Shown here: piece after piece, positions 1-7,396 of the stretch | Layout of the letters: the number at the start of each line of letters is the position of its first letter | How positions within the stretch are numbered: the stretch's first letter is position 1 | Assembly (NCBI GenBank): GCA_002349055.1 | Contig: DECD01000022.1 | Span: 95,383-137,820 of the forward strand | Source of the DNA: Bacteroidales bacterium UBA2939 | GTDB taxonomy: Bacteria; Bacteroidota; Bacteroidia; Bacteroidales; P3 | Direction: 5' to 3' | Length of the DNA: 42,438 nucleotides | Notes under the pieces: model-generated | The model's input: the letters and a program-made list of their open reading frames with translations, nothing else | Databases searched by the model: none | Told to the model about the DNA's origin: nothing | Position numbers and translations under genes: made by a program

Positions 1-926
1 GTGGAGGTTCCGTGGGTGTTGATGTGGTCGACATCGGTGAGTTTCATGCCCGACTCCTCGACAGCCTGCTTCATCACACTGATGGTGCCGCGGCCCTCGG
101 GATGCGAGGCGGTGATGTGGTAGGCATCGGCCGAGAGGCCCGTGCCCGTAATCTCGGCATAGATTTTTGCACCGCGCGCCTTGGCATGTTCCAGTTCCTC
201 GAGGATGAGGGTACCCGCACCTTCGCCCAGCACAAAACCGTCGCGGTCCTTGTCGAAGGGACGCGAGGCCGTCTGAGGATCATCGTTGCGGGTGGAGAGG
301 GCGCGCATATTGCCAAAGCCGCCGATACCAGCCTCGGCAACAGCACATTCAGATCCTCCGGCCACCATGGCATCAACCTTGCCGAGACGGATAAGGTTGA
401 AGGCATCGCTGATGGCGATGGCCGAGGTGGCGCAAGCCGCCACAGTGCTGTAGTTGGGTCCGCGAAGATTGTAGCGGATGGCCAATTGGCCGGCGCAAAT
501 ATCGGTGATGACCTTGGGAATCCAATAGGGACTGAAACGCGGGGTGCCATCGCCTTTGGAGAACTCCATCAGTTCTTCCTGCAGACTTTTCACACCGCCC
601 ATGCCAGAACCCCAAACGACGCCCATGCGGTCTTTGTCGACATTTTCGTCGTTGAGACCCGAATCACGCAAAGCCTCGTCGACAGCTATAATGCCATACA
701 TTGTATAGCCGTCAAGGAGACGCATCTCCTTTTTGTCAAAGTAGTTAAAAGGGTCGAAGCCCTTCAGTTCAGATGCAATGCGGCACTTGAACTTCGAGGC
801 ATCGAAATGTGTTATTGGCCCGGCTCCGCTCACACCTCTCACCAATGCATCCCACAATTCGGGGACGTTATTGCCAATAGGGGTGAGCGCGCCGAGACCT
901 GTAACAACAACTCTTTTCAACTCCAT
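1..926 (-). CDS. fabF: 3-oxoacyl-ACP synthase II (FabF), C-terminus cut by window edge
   Basis: Condensing enzyme that elongates fatty acids by joining malonyl-ACP to acyl-ACP in the cytoplasm. Translating the minus strand from ATG 924-926 gives MELKRVVVTGLGALTPIGN, the typical FabF start, and the frame stays open to base 1 (about 308 residues of roughly 415). The catalytic Cys is residue 165 in AACATSAIAIADAF, and the first active-site His is residue 305 in NTHGTS, right at the window edge. The second active-site His lies outside the window. The gene follows acpP with a 30-nt gap, so the two are probably co-transcribed, the usual acpP-fabF arrangement. The open plus-strand frame over the same bases is a codon-bias shadow. 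Confidence 0.97.
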   Translation of the reverse strand, partial: MELKRVVVTGLGALTPIGNNVPELWDALVRGVSGAGPITHFDASKFKCRIASELKGFDPFNYFDKKEMRLLDGYTMYGIIAVDEALRDSGLNDENVDKDRMGVVWGSGMGGVKSLQEELMEFSKGDGTPRFSPYWIPKVITDICAGQLAIRYNLRGPNYSTVAACATSAIAISDAFNLIRLGKVDAMVAGGSECAVAEAGIGGFGNMRALSTRNDDPQTASRPFDKDRDGFVLGEGAGTLILEELEHAKARGAKIYAEITGTGLSADAYHITASHPEGRGTISVMKQAVEESGMKLTDVDHINTHGTS

Positions 927-956
927 AAAGCGGAAAGAGCAGACTTAAATTTAAAG

Positions 957-1193
957 TTACTTCTTCGCGTTTTCGATGAAAGCGATAGCGTCGCCAACGG
1001 TGACGATCTTCTCAGCTTCCTCATCGGGAATCGAAAGGTCAAATTCTTTCTCGAGCTCCATAATCAGCTCGACGGTGTCCAAAGAGTCCGCACCAAGGTC
1101 GTTGGTGAAGCTGGCTTCGGGGGTGACCTGACTTTCTTCAACACCAAGTTTGTCGGTGATGATGCTAGTTACTCTGGTTGCAATTTCTGACAT
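957..1193 (-). CDS. acpP: Acyl carrier protein
   Basis: Small acidic carrier (78 aa) that holds growing acyl chains on a 4'-phosphopantetheine arm. The attachment motif GADSLDTVEL is present with Ser37 as the modified residue, and both length and the helical pattern (LIMELEKEFDLSIPDEEAEKI) match bacterial ACP. It is the first gene of a minus-strand acpP-fabF unit. The sequence before the ATG has no Shine-Dalgarno motif, as is normal in Bacteroidota. A phosphopantetheinyl transferase gene that could modify this type of protein lies at 16347-16853. Confidence 0.97.
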   Translation of the reverse strand: MSEIATRVTSIITDKLGVEESQVTPEASFTNDLGADSLDTVELIMELEKEFDLSIPDEEAEKIVTVGDAIAFIENAKK

Positions 1194-1225
1194 TTTTCTA
1201 TAATTTTAATTGATAAAACTGGGTG

Positions 1226-1233
1226 CAAAGAAA
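1226..1233 (-). promoter_or_regulatory. Possible -7 box for acpP-fabF
   Basis: On the minus strand the sequence reads TTTCTTTG followed by CACCC, one mismatch from the Bacteroidota TAnnTTTG consensus and 33 nt from the acpP ATG. No clear -33 TTTG is seen at the expected distance, so this is a weak candidate. Confidence 0.3.
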
Positions 1234-1436
1234 CAAAATTTTTCTGACATATAAACATTTTTTAACATTTAAAACAGCACCCAGAAATACTAATCACCTG
1301 ACATAATGAATACTACTATTTGAAAAAAAACAACTTTTTTTCGATTTTTCGATACTTTTTTTTCTGCATTTCGACCCGATTTTAATAAAAATTTGCAAAA
1401 ATCGACCCTTCGCCTCCACATGGCACATGGTAGCCA

Positions 1437-1550
1437 TCTCCACCCTATCATCTTCCTGCCATAACCCTACCAAGGCCCTACCAACTCCTACCATGGTAGG
1501 AGTTGGTAGGGCCTTGGTAGGGACTTAATACGGTCTTTATACGCATTTTA
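1437..1550. repeat. Dyad array of 11-nt-phased RTAGG units, copy A
   Basis: The core 1465-1522 is a perfect 58-bp palindrome with 29-bp arms, no loop and centre CCATGG. Outward from the centre, RTAGG-type units start on the plus strand at 1496, 1506, 1517, 1528 (ATACGG) and 1539 (ATACGC). On the minus strand they start at 1491, 1481, 1470, 1459 (GCAGG) and 1448. Spacing is thus 10, 11, 11, 11 on both sides. The element lies in the divergent acpP/purN promoter region, about 60 bases upstream of the purN -7 box. Related copies are at 11478-11580 and 18127-18212. Confidence 0.85.
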
Positions 1551-1582
1551 CACTTTTTTCCTCCTATGTCGTTTTTTATTCT

Positions 1583-1590
1583 TATCTTTG
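1583..1590 (+). promoter_or_regulatory. Candidate -7 box of the purN operon
   Basis: TATCTTTG matches the Bacteroidota TAnnTTTG consensus and lies 28 nt before the purN ATG. No TTTG/TTG is seen 19-21 nt upstream, so the call rests on the -7 box and its position. Confidence 0.45.
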
Positions 1591-1618
1591 CATTTTATTT
1601 GGAATACATATTAAATAT

Positions 1619-2191
1619 ATGACCAGACTAGCCATACTGGGTTCCGGCAATGGAACCAACGCACAACAGATTACCGAATATTTCGCGGGCCGTACCGACG
1701 TGGAGGTGGCCTGCATCATCTACAACGTCCGCGATGCCTACATCGCCCAGCGTGCAAAAAACCTCGGCATTGAGGCTCGCTATTTTGGCCGCAAGGATTT
1801 CTACGAGAGCACCGCCGTGCTCGACTACTTGCGCGAGAAGCAGGCCGACTGGGTCATCCTGGCGGGTTTCCTCTGGCTGGTGCCTGAAAACATGCTGGCG
1901 GCCTATCCCGACCGCATCATCAACATCCACCCCGCCCTGCTGCCAGCCTATGGTGGCAAAGGAATGTACGGTCACCACGTGCACGAGGCCGTCGTGGCCA
2001 ACCACGAGCACGAGAGCGGAATCACCATCCACATTGTCGACAACCACTACGACCGCGGCACCACCCTCTTCCAGGCACGCTGCACCGTCACCCCCGAGGA
2101 CACCCCCGACACCCTGGCGGCGAAGATCCACCTGCTCGAGAAGGAACATTTCCCGCGCGTAATAGACGAAACCATCAAGGCCCGCCAGTAA
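1619..2191 (+). CDS. purN: Phosphoribosylglycinamide formyltransferase (PurN)
   Basis: Transfers a formyl group from 10-formyl-tetrahydrofolate to GAR, the third step of de novo purine synthesis (cytoplasm). At 190 aa it has the usual length. The N-terminal loop GSGNGTNAQ (residues 8-16) binds the phosphate of GAR. INIHPALLP carries Asn102 and His104, and the Asp in NHYDRG (Asp145) completes the Asn-His-Asp catalytic set known from E. coli PurN. Its stop TAA shares one base with the ATG of the next gene, a sign of translational coupling. Co-transcription with a glycosyltransferase rather than with other pur genes is a local oddity. Confidence 0.95.
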   Translation: MTRLAILGSGNGTNAQQITEYFAGRTDVEVACIIYNVRDAYIAQRAKNLGIEARYFGRKDFYESTAVLDYLREKQADWVILAGFLWLVPENMLAAYPDRIINIHPALLPAYGGKGMYGHHVHEAVVANHEHESGITIHIVDNHYDRGTTLFQARCTVTPEDTPDTLAAKIHLLEKEHFPRVIDETIKARQ

Positions 2192-3318
2192 TGCGCATAG
2201 CCATCAACACACGCCTGCTGCTGAAGGGGAAGATGGACGGCATTGGCTGGTTCACAGCCGAGACAGCCCGTCGCATGGTGCAACAACACCCCGAGCACCA
2301 GTTCTTCTTCTTCTTCGACCGCCATCCCGACCCAGAGTTTATCTACGGCGACAACGTGACGCCAGTGGTGCTCTGTCCACAGGCGCGCCATCCAGTGCTG
2401 TGGCACCTCTATTTTGAATGGGCCACGCCATGGGCACTGAAGAAGTACAAGATAGACCTCTACCTCTCGCCCGACGGCATGATGCCCCTGCATCCCAAAG
2501 TACCGACGCTGACGGTCATCCACGACCTGAACTTCGAGCACGCCACAGGGAACCTCAAACCGTCGCATCAGCGATACATGAGCCATTATTTTCCCCTTTT
2601 TGCGCGCAACGCCACGCGTGTAGCCACCGTCTCGACCTATTCGAAAGAGGACATCGCCTCTACATACAATATTGATTCCGAGAAGATTGATGTAGTCCAT
2701 GATGGTGCCCACAGCAACTATCATCCACACAGCATGGAGGAAAAGGCCGCCGTCCGACAACGCTTCACCGATGGATGCCCTTATATAATATTTATAAGTA
2801 CAATATTGAAAAGGAAAAATCTGGCCAATCTGCTGAAAGCTTTCGACAAGGTTAAGAGCCAAAAGAAGAGCGACTTGAAACTTGTGGTGGTAGGAAGTCG
2901 CGTGTGGTGGCAGGACGAGTTGGCGCAAGCCTACGACCAGATGACGCACCAACAGGATGTCATCATGCCGGGCCACGTGGACCCCGAAGACCTCTCGGCA
3001 CTGCTCTCGGCCTCCGAGATGCTGGTCTATCCATCATACTTTGAAGGCTTTGGAATTCCCATATTGGAGGCCATGTATGCCGAGACCGCCATCGTAGCCT
3101 CGAAGACAACCTCGATGCCCGAGGTGGGAGGCGACGCAGCTCTCTATATCGACCCGGCAGACCCTGACGACATAGCAAAGGCAATAATGCAGTTGGATGA
3201 CAGCCTGTTGCGGAACGAGCTTATCGAGAAAGGCCGTCGGCAACGTACCCTCTTCAGCTGGGAACGCACCACCGCCCTGCTGTGGGACAGCATGATGAAG
3301 ACACTGGAAAAGAGATGA
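2191..3318 (+). CDS. Family GT4-type glycosyltransferase
   Basis: A retaining GT-B glycosyltransferase (375 aa) of the GT4 group; the sugar donor and acceptor cannot be told from sequence. The N-terminal Rossmann half starts MRIAINTRLL and has a glycine-rich GKMDGIGWF segment. The C-terminal half has the donor-binding EGFGIPILEA motif (E-x7-E, Glu285 and Glu293) followed by SMPEVGGDAALYIDP. There is no signal peptide or membrane segment, so it probably acts at the inner face of the membrane. It starts on the last base of purN and its stop overlaps the ATG of the next gene by 4 nt, so three genes appear coupled. A role in surface polysaccharide or lipopolysaccharide synthesis is an inference. 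Confidence 0.85.
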   Translation: MRIAINTRLLLKGKMDGIGWFTAETARRMVQQHPEHQFFFFFDRHPDPEFIYGDNVTPVVLCPQARHPVLWHLYFEWATPWALKKYKIDLYLSPDGMMPLHPKVPTLTVIHDLNFEHATGNLKPSHQRYMSHYFPLFARNATRVATVSTYSKEDIASTYNIDSEKIDVVHDGAHSNYHPHSMEEKAAVRQRFTDGCPYIIFISTILKRKNLANLLKAFDKVKSQKKSDLKLVVVGSRVWWQDELAQAYDQMTHQQDVIMPGHVDPEDLSALLSASEMLVYPSYFEGFGIPILEAMYAETAIVASKTTSMPEVGGDAALYIDPADPDDIAKAIMQLDDSLLRNELIEKGRRQRTLFSWERTTALLWDSMMKTLEKR

Positions 3319-4454
3319 AGAAGCAATGGATTAGCATAGCCTGTTTCCTGGCCCTCACAGCCGCCATTCCATTGCATTCACAGAATGCCGGGAACCTGGT
3401 ACACAACCCCTCGTTTGAGGAGCACAGGCAATGTCCGATGAAGATTGACGCCCTGGGGGTGATACGTGAGGCCGATGCCTGGTGGCAACCCACACAGGGC
3501 AGCAGCGACTATTTCAACGCCTGCGGAAGCCGCGAATGCAATGTGCCACGCAACAAGATGGGCTTCCAGGAGGCACACTGCGGCGAAGCCTACTGCGGCA
3601 TTTACTGCTCCCAAGAACTCTATCGTGAATACCTGCAAACCGAGCTGAGAACACCTCTGGTGGCAGGCAAGCGCTATAGTGTAAGCTTTTGGGTGAGCCT
3701 GGCCGACAAATCGCCACAAGCGGTGGCCTCCATCGGGGCTGTGCTGACACGCAACCGACAGGAGGACACCACCCGCGGTATCCTGATGGATCGTGAGGTG
3801 ACGAGTCTTGACGGCAGCGGGTCACAATCCATCGCCGTGTACTTCGAACCACAGATAAACAACTCCATTGAGAACATCCTCGACAATACCAAGGAATGGT
3901 TTGAGATAAAAGGCGAGTTCACCGCCGAGGGTGGCGAACGATTCCTCACCATCGGCAACTTCCTCTCCTTTAACAAGTCCAACGTGATTGCCACACAAGG
4001 GGCAAACACCCCGCTGCCCGGAGCCTACTATTACATTGACGACGTGTCGGTTGTCTGTCTCGACACCAATGAAGTTGTCACACCAGAGCCGCCTAAATCC
4101 TTCAGGGAAGGCGAGGTGGTTATCTTGGAGAACCTCTACTTCTCCTCGGGGGAAAGCGAGGTGCTACAGCAGTCCTACAACGAACTATTCCTGCTGAAGG
4201 AATTCCTGGAGCGCAACCCCGAGATGAAGATAGAGTTCCGTGGCCATACCGACAGCCAAGGAACCTTCGAATACAACGACAAACTGTCGGAAGCCCGGGC
4301 CAAGGCCGTGGCCGACTATATGGCAAGCATGGGCATTGACCGCCACCGGATGACTTGGGTGGGCTTCGGGAAAAGCCTTCCAGTAGCCGACAACAACACT
4401 GCCGAGGGTCGACGCAAGAACCGTCGCGTAGAATACCGCATCACTGCGGACTAG
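3315..4454 (+). CDS. Secreted OmpA-family protein with N-terminal beta-sandwich domain
   Basis: Predicted periplasmic or outer-membrane protein of 379 aa. The ATG at 3315 overlaps the upstream TGA (ATGA) and yields a proper signal peptide (MKKQWISIACFLALTAAIPLHSQ); a longer frame from 3282 would bury it, so 3315 is chosen. Residues about 25-255 look like a Cys-containing carbohydrate-binding-type jelly roll, with a NLVHNPSFEE start and a late YYYIDDVSVVCLD strand. Residues about 265-378 are an OmpA C-terminal peptidoglycan-binding domain (FRGHTDSQGTFEYNDKLSEA, then RRKNRRVEYRI). It is the last gene of the purN-GT4 unit. A cell-wall anchoring role follows from the OmpA domain; the ligand of the N-terminal domain is unknown. 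Confidence 0.85.
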   Translation: MKKQWISIACFLALTAAIPLHSQNAGNLVHNPSFEEHRQCPMKIDALGVIREADAWWQPTQGSSDYFNACGSRECNVPRNKMGFQEAHCGEAYCGIYCSQELYREYLQTELRTPLVAGKRYSVSFWVSLADKSPQAVASIGAVLTRNRQEDTTRGILMDREVTSLDGSGSQSIAVYFEPQINNSIENILDNTKEWFEIKGEFTAEGGERFLTIGNFLSFNKSNVIATQGANTPLPGAYYYIDDVSVVCLDTNEVVTPEPPKSFREGEVVILENLYFSSGESEVLQQSYNELFLLKEFLERNPEMKIEFRGHTDSQGTFEYNDKLSEARAKAVADYMASMGIDRHRMTWVGFGKSLPVADNNTAEGRRKNRRVEYRITAD

Positions 4455-4482
4455 TTTTCCACTCTCAACGGGATATAAAAAA

Positions 4483-4510
4483 AGCGGGACTTCCTTTCGG
4501 GAGTCCCGCT
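4483..4510 (-). terminator. Intrinsic terminator between convergent OmpA-family genes
   Basis: A 12-bp stem (AGCGGGACT pairing with AGTCCCGCT, plus three inner pairs) closes a TTTC loop. Read on the minus strand it is followed by seven T residues, so it best serves the gene ending at 4536. On the plus strand the T tract is weaker but the hairpin could act both ways. Confidence 0.85.
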
Positions 4511-4535
4511 ACTATTTTCCTAAAATCCTTCTGGA

Positions 4536-5789
4536 CTATTCAATCACACGGTAGAAGCTGACACGACGGTTGAGGGCGTACTGGATGTCGCCGAAGGCAA
4601 CACTCTTACCCTTGTACTCGGTCTGGATGCGATCCTCGGCAATACCATATTTCTTGACAAGGAGACGTTTGACCTCGTTGGCGCGCTTCTCGGAGAGTTT
4701 CATGTTGTAGCTGTCGCTGCCAGTGTAGTCGGCGAAACCAACAACGAGAACCTTGACGCTGGGGTTGTCTTTGAGGACGCGGGCAACAGCCTTGACCTTG
4801 AGGGCCTCATCCTCGGAAACCTGCCAGGCGTTGATGTCGTACAGGACGGAGAAGGGCATAGCGTAGAAAGTGAGCTGGTCAGCCTTGATCTGGTCGATGA
4901 CGGCCTGGAGGCTGTCGGCAGCAGCACCGTTACCGGCACCACCTTTACCACCCTGGGCAAGAGCCTTGGCGAGCTGATCCTCGAGTTCGGAAATACGATT
5001 CTCAAGTTTCTTCTCGTTGGTGCGGGAGTTGCGGAGCTGATTGTCGAGGTTGTTGACCTGGCTGTTGAGGGCACCGAAGTTCTCCTGGGTCAGCATGGCT
5101 TTCTGAGCGGCGATGGCCTGGTCAGTAGCGGTGACGCCGAAGCAGTAGAAGTAACCAAGACGGAAGATACGGTTGGTGTGGTGCAGATCCTGCGAGAAGA
5201 AGGTGGAGAGGGCAGGAGCGTCACCATTGACGTCGTAACCATACTCGAAGAAGAGGTTGTGGCTCTCGCCGAAGCGATAGCTGGCACCAATACCACCATC
5301 GAGAGCGATACCGACCTTACCAAAGTTGGTAACGGACTTGTCGGCGTTGCCGCTGAGGGCGAGACCGCCACCAGCAAAGAGGTAGAGGCTAAATCTGCGG
5401 TCAGGGTTGTAACCCAGGAGAGAGTTGTTGATCGACCACAGAATGTCGAGAGTGAGGGTCATGTGACGATCCATCTCATAGCCACCTTTACCCACCATGG
5501 GCTCCCAGAAAGTGGGGAAGCCGAAGCGGATACGCCAGTCAAAGGCGTGGTTGAGCTTCTGCTGGGCGAAAATGTCCATACCGATGTTGGTGGACTTGCG
5601 CCAGTTGTCGCCGAAGCTAAAACCGCCCATGTAGGCCTGGTTGTTAAGATCGACAGAGACACCAATCGACCAGTTGCTCCAGAAACCGTACTGAGGATAC
5701 TCAGGCTTGCCAGTGTTCTGGGCAGAGGCGTTCATAGCAGTCATCATGAGGGACATGCAAACGCCGAGCTTGATTAATTTTTTCAGCAT
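4536..5789 (-). CDS. Major OmpA-family outer-membrane protein
   Basis: Outer-membrane beta-barrel protein (417 aa) with a periplasmic OmpA domain, like the Pgm6/Pgm7 (Omp40/41) proteins of Porphyromonas. Residues 1-23 are a signal peptide ending in NASAQ. Residues about 30-225 alternate aromatic and polar strands (GFWSNWSIGVSVDL, FFEYGYDVNGD) as expected for an eight-stranded barrel. A coiled-coil segment (LNSQVNNLDNQLRN to SELEDQLAKAL, about 240-280) and a Gly-rich linker follow. The C-terminal 110 residues are the peptidoglycan-binding domain (VVGFADYTGSDSYNMKLSEK, then ALNRRVSFYRVIE). It is transcribed alone, with a -7 box at 5868-5875 and the terminator at 4483-4510, which fits an abundant structural protein. 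Confidence 0.92.
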   Translation of the reverse strand: MLKKLIKLGVCMSLMMTAMNASAQNTGKPEYPQYGFWSNWSIGVSVDLNNQAYMGGFSFGDNWRKSTNIGMDIFAQQKLNHAFDWRIRFGFPTFWEPMVGKGGYEMDRHMTLTLDILWSINNSLLGYNPDRRFSLYLFAGGGLALSGNADKSVTNFGKVGIALDGGIGASYRFGESHNLFFEYGYDVNGDAPALSTFFSQDLHHTNRIFRLGYFYCFGVTATDQAIAAQKAMLTQENFGALNSQVNNLDNQLRNSRTNEKKLENRISELEDQLAKALAQGGKGGAGNGAAADSLQAVIDQIKADQLTFYAMPFSVLYDINAWQVSEDEALKVKAVARVLKDNPSVKVLVVGFADYTGSDSYNMKLSEKRANEVKRLLVKKYGIAEDRIQTEYKGKSVAFGDIQYALNRRVSFYRVIE

Positions 5790-5867
5790 ATCAAATGTTT
5801 TTAATAATTATTAATTTGTTTTTCTCTAGCTTTTCAAAAGGGTATACTTTCACATCGAAAGGTTTTG

Positions 5868-5875
5868 CAAAAATA
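5868..5875 (-). promoter_or_regulatory. Candidate -7 box of the OmpA-family gene
   Basis: The minus strand reads TATTTTTG, a full match to TAnnTTTG, about 80 nt before the ATG at 5789. The upstream region is a long A/T run with no distinct TTTG at 19-20 nt. This implies a long AT-rich leader, common for abundant outer-membrane protein mRNAs. Confidence 0.5.
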
Positions 5876-6020
5876 CATATTTTTTTTCAATTGTAGAAAA
5901 TATTTTTTTTCTTCCCGCGTTAATGTGAAGAAAATATTGAAGTTACGAATGAATTTTTTTTTCAGGAAAGACTTTTTAACCCCTAAAAGTTAGCAAATTA
6001 ACCCTCAAATAAACGAAAAA

Positions 6021-7328
6021 ATGGAAAAACTGAGTGTCAGACTGGCAGATTCCGTAGAGAAAACATGCCAAAAAGCTATCAATGAGATTACTACAGAGGT
6101 TCTTGCCGCACGTGAGCATCTATTGAAGGGCGATGCCGACGGCAACGACTTCCTTGGTTGGGTCAACCTTCCCGAGGATTATGACAAAGAAGAGTACAGC
6201 CGAATGAAGGCCGACGTGGCACGACTCAGTGCCAAGAGCAAGGTTTTTGTGGTCATCGGCATCGGAGGCTCCTACCTGGGTGCCCGCATGGTCATCGAGG
6301 CATTGCAGTCGGAGTTCGCCTCGCTGGTCCGCGGCAGCAAACCCTACGTCGTCTATGCCGGACACACCCTTGGCGAGGACTACTACAGCCAGCTGCTAAA
6401 CCTCTTGGATCATGAGGATTACAGTGTAGCCGTCATCTCCAAATCGGGCACCACTACCGAGCCTGCCGTGGCCTTCCGCATCGTCAAGGCGCACCTCGAA
6501 AAGAAGCACGGCAAAGCCGAGGCTTCGCAACGTATCGTGGCCGTCACCGACGCCCGCAAGGGAGCCTTGCACGACATTGCTGTCAAAGAGGGCTACCCCA
6601 TGTATGTCATCCCCGACAACGTCGGCGGCCGCTTCTCGGTGCTCACACCTGTCGGACTGCTACCCATCGCCATGGCCGGTTTCGACACCGACCGTCTGTT
6701 GCAGGGCGCCCGCGACATGCGCAAAGTCTGCATCGAGAGCAACACCCTCGAAGGCAATCCCGCCCTCAAATATGCAGCCATCCGCAACGTACTCTACCGC
6801 AGCGGAATAAAGGTCGAGATGCTGGTGAGCAACCTGCCCAACCTGCGCTATCTGGCCGAATGGTGGAAACAGCTCTACGGCGAGAGCGAGGGCAAGGAAC
6901 ACAAAGGTCTGCTGCCCCACAGCCTAAGCATCACCACCGACCTGCATTCGATGGGTCAGTATGTGCAGGACGGGGAGCGCCTGATGATGGAGACCATGAT
7001 CCGTGTCAAAGAGCCTGCCACCCACGTCCCCGTACCCACCGACGAGCAAAACCTTGACGGCATCAACTACCTTGTGAATAAGAGCCTTACCGAGATCAAC
7101 AACTGCGCTACCGAGGGTACCATCGAGGCTCACCTCTCCGGCGGCGTGCCCGTGATGGAAATCGGCGTGGAGCGCGTCGACGAGTATGTCCTCGGCCAAC
7201 TCATCTACTTCTTCGAGTTTGCCTGTGGCGTCAGCGGCTACACCCTGGGAGTCAACCCCTTCAACCAGCCTGGTGTGGAAGCTTACAAGAAGAACATGTT
7301 CCGTCTGCTCGGCAAACCCGGTTTTTGA
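6021..7328 (+). CDS. pgi: Glucose-6-phosphate isomerase
   Basis: Interconverts glucose 6-phosphate and fructose 6-phosphate (glycolysis/gluconeogenesis, cytoplasm). The 435-aa length matches the shorter bacterial Pgi form rather than the 550-aa E. coli form. Visible sites are the sugar-phosphate loop VISKSGTTTEPAVAF (residues 138-152), GGRFSVLTPVGLLPIAMAG (202-220) and the C-terminal QPGVEAYKKNM segment with the conserved active-site Lys at 423 or 424. The ATG at 6021 gives the normal N-terminus. The gene is not in an obvious operon: the upstream gene is divergent and the downstream gene has its own -7 box. Confidence 0.96.
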   Translation: MEKLSVRLADSVEKTCQKAINEITTEVLAAREHLLKGDADGNDFLGWVNLPEDYDKEEYSRMKADVARLSAKSKVFVVIGIGGSYLGARMVIEALQSEFASLVRGSKPYVVYAGHTLGEDYYSQLLNLLDHEDYSVAVISKSGTTTEPAVAFRIVKAHLEKKHGKAEASQRIVAVTDARKGALHDIAVKEGYPMYVIPDNVGGRFSVLTPVGLLPIAMAGFDTDRLLQGARDMRKVCIESNTLEGNPALKYAAIRNVLYRSGIKVEMLVSNLPNLRYLAEWWKQLYGESEGKEHKGLLPHSLSITTDLHSMGQYVQDGERLMMETMIRVKEPATHVPVPTDEQNLDGINYLVNKSLTEINNCATEGTIEAHLSGGVPVMEIGVERVDEYVLGQLIYFFEFACGVSGYTLGVNPFNQPGVEAYKKNMFRLLGKPGF

Positions 7329-7362
7329 TTCGCACTTTTTCTGAACATTAACGAATATTTTG

Positions 7363-7370
7363 TATATTTG
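7363..7370 (+). promoter_or_regulatory. Candidate -7 box for the CUB/T9SS surface protein gene
   Basis: TATATTTG matches TAnnTTTG and lies 26 nt upstream of the ATG at 7397. This argues against a GTG start at 7370, which would overlap the box. The -33 region holds only a T-rich stretch (7336-7342). Confidence 0.5.
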
Positions 7371-7396
7371 TGGCGGGCAAAATCACAGCCATAAAT

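Larger units (their letters stand above)
1194..1618. other. Divergent intergenic region acpP / purN (425 nt)
   Basis: AT-rich spacer between the divergent acpP (minus) and purN (plus) genes. It holds a candidate -7 box on each strand (1226-1233 and 1583-1590) and the dyad repeat array at about 1437-1550. A 66-codon minus-strand frame (1294-1494) crosses the palindrome but has low-complexity content and no family signature, so no gene is called. Confidence 0.7.

Noticed and set aside
12..1190. 392-codon plus-strand frame across fabF and acpP
   Set aside because: It spans two clear minus-strand genes and their spacer and has no family signature.
1294..1494. 66-codon minus-strand frame in the acpP-purN spacer
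   Set aside because: It is made largely of the dyad repeat and homopolymer runs and has no homologous look.
2047..2976. 309-codon minus-strand frame opposite purN and the glycosyltransferase
   Set aside because: Both plus-strand genes have clear motifs; this frame has none.
7370..7396. GTG start nine codons upstream for the CUB/T9SS protein
   Set aside because: It overlaps the -7 box TATATTTG and would place extra residues before the signal peptide.
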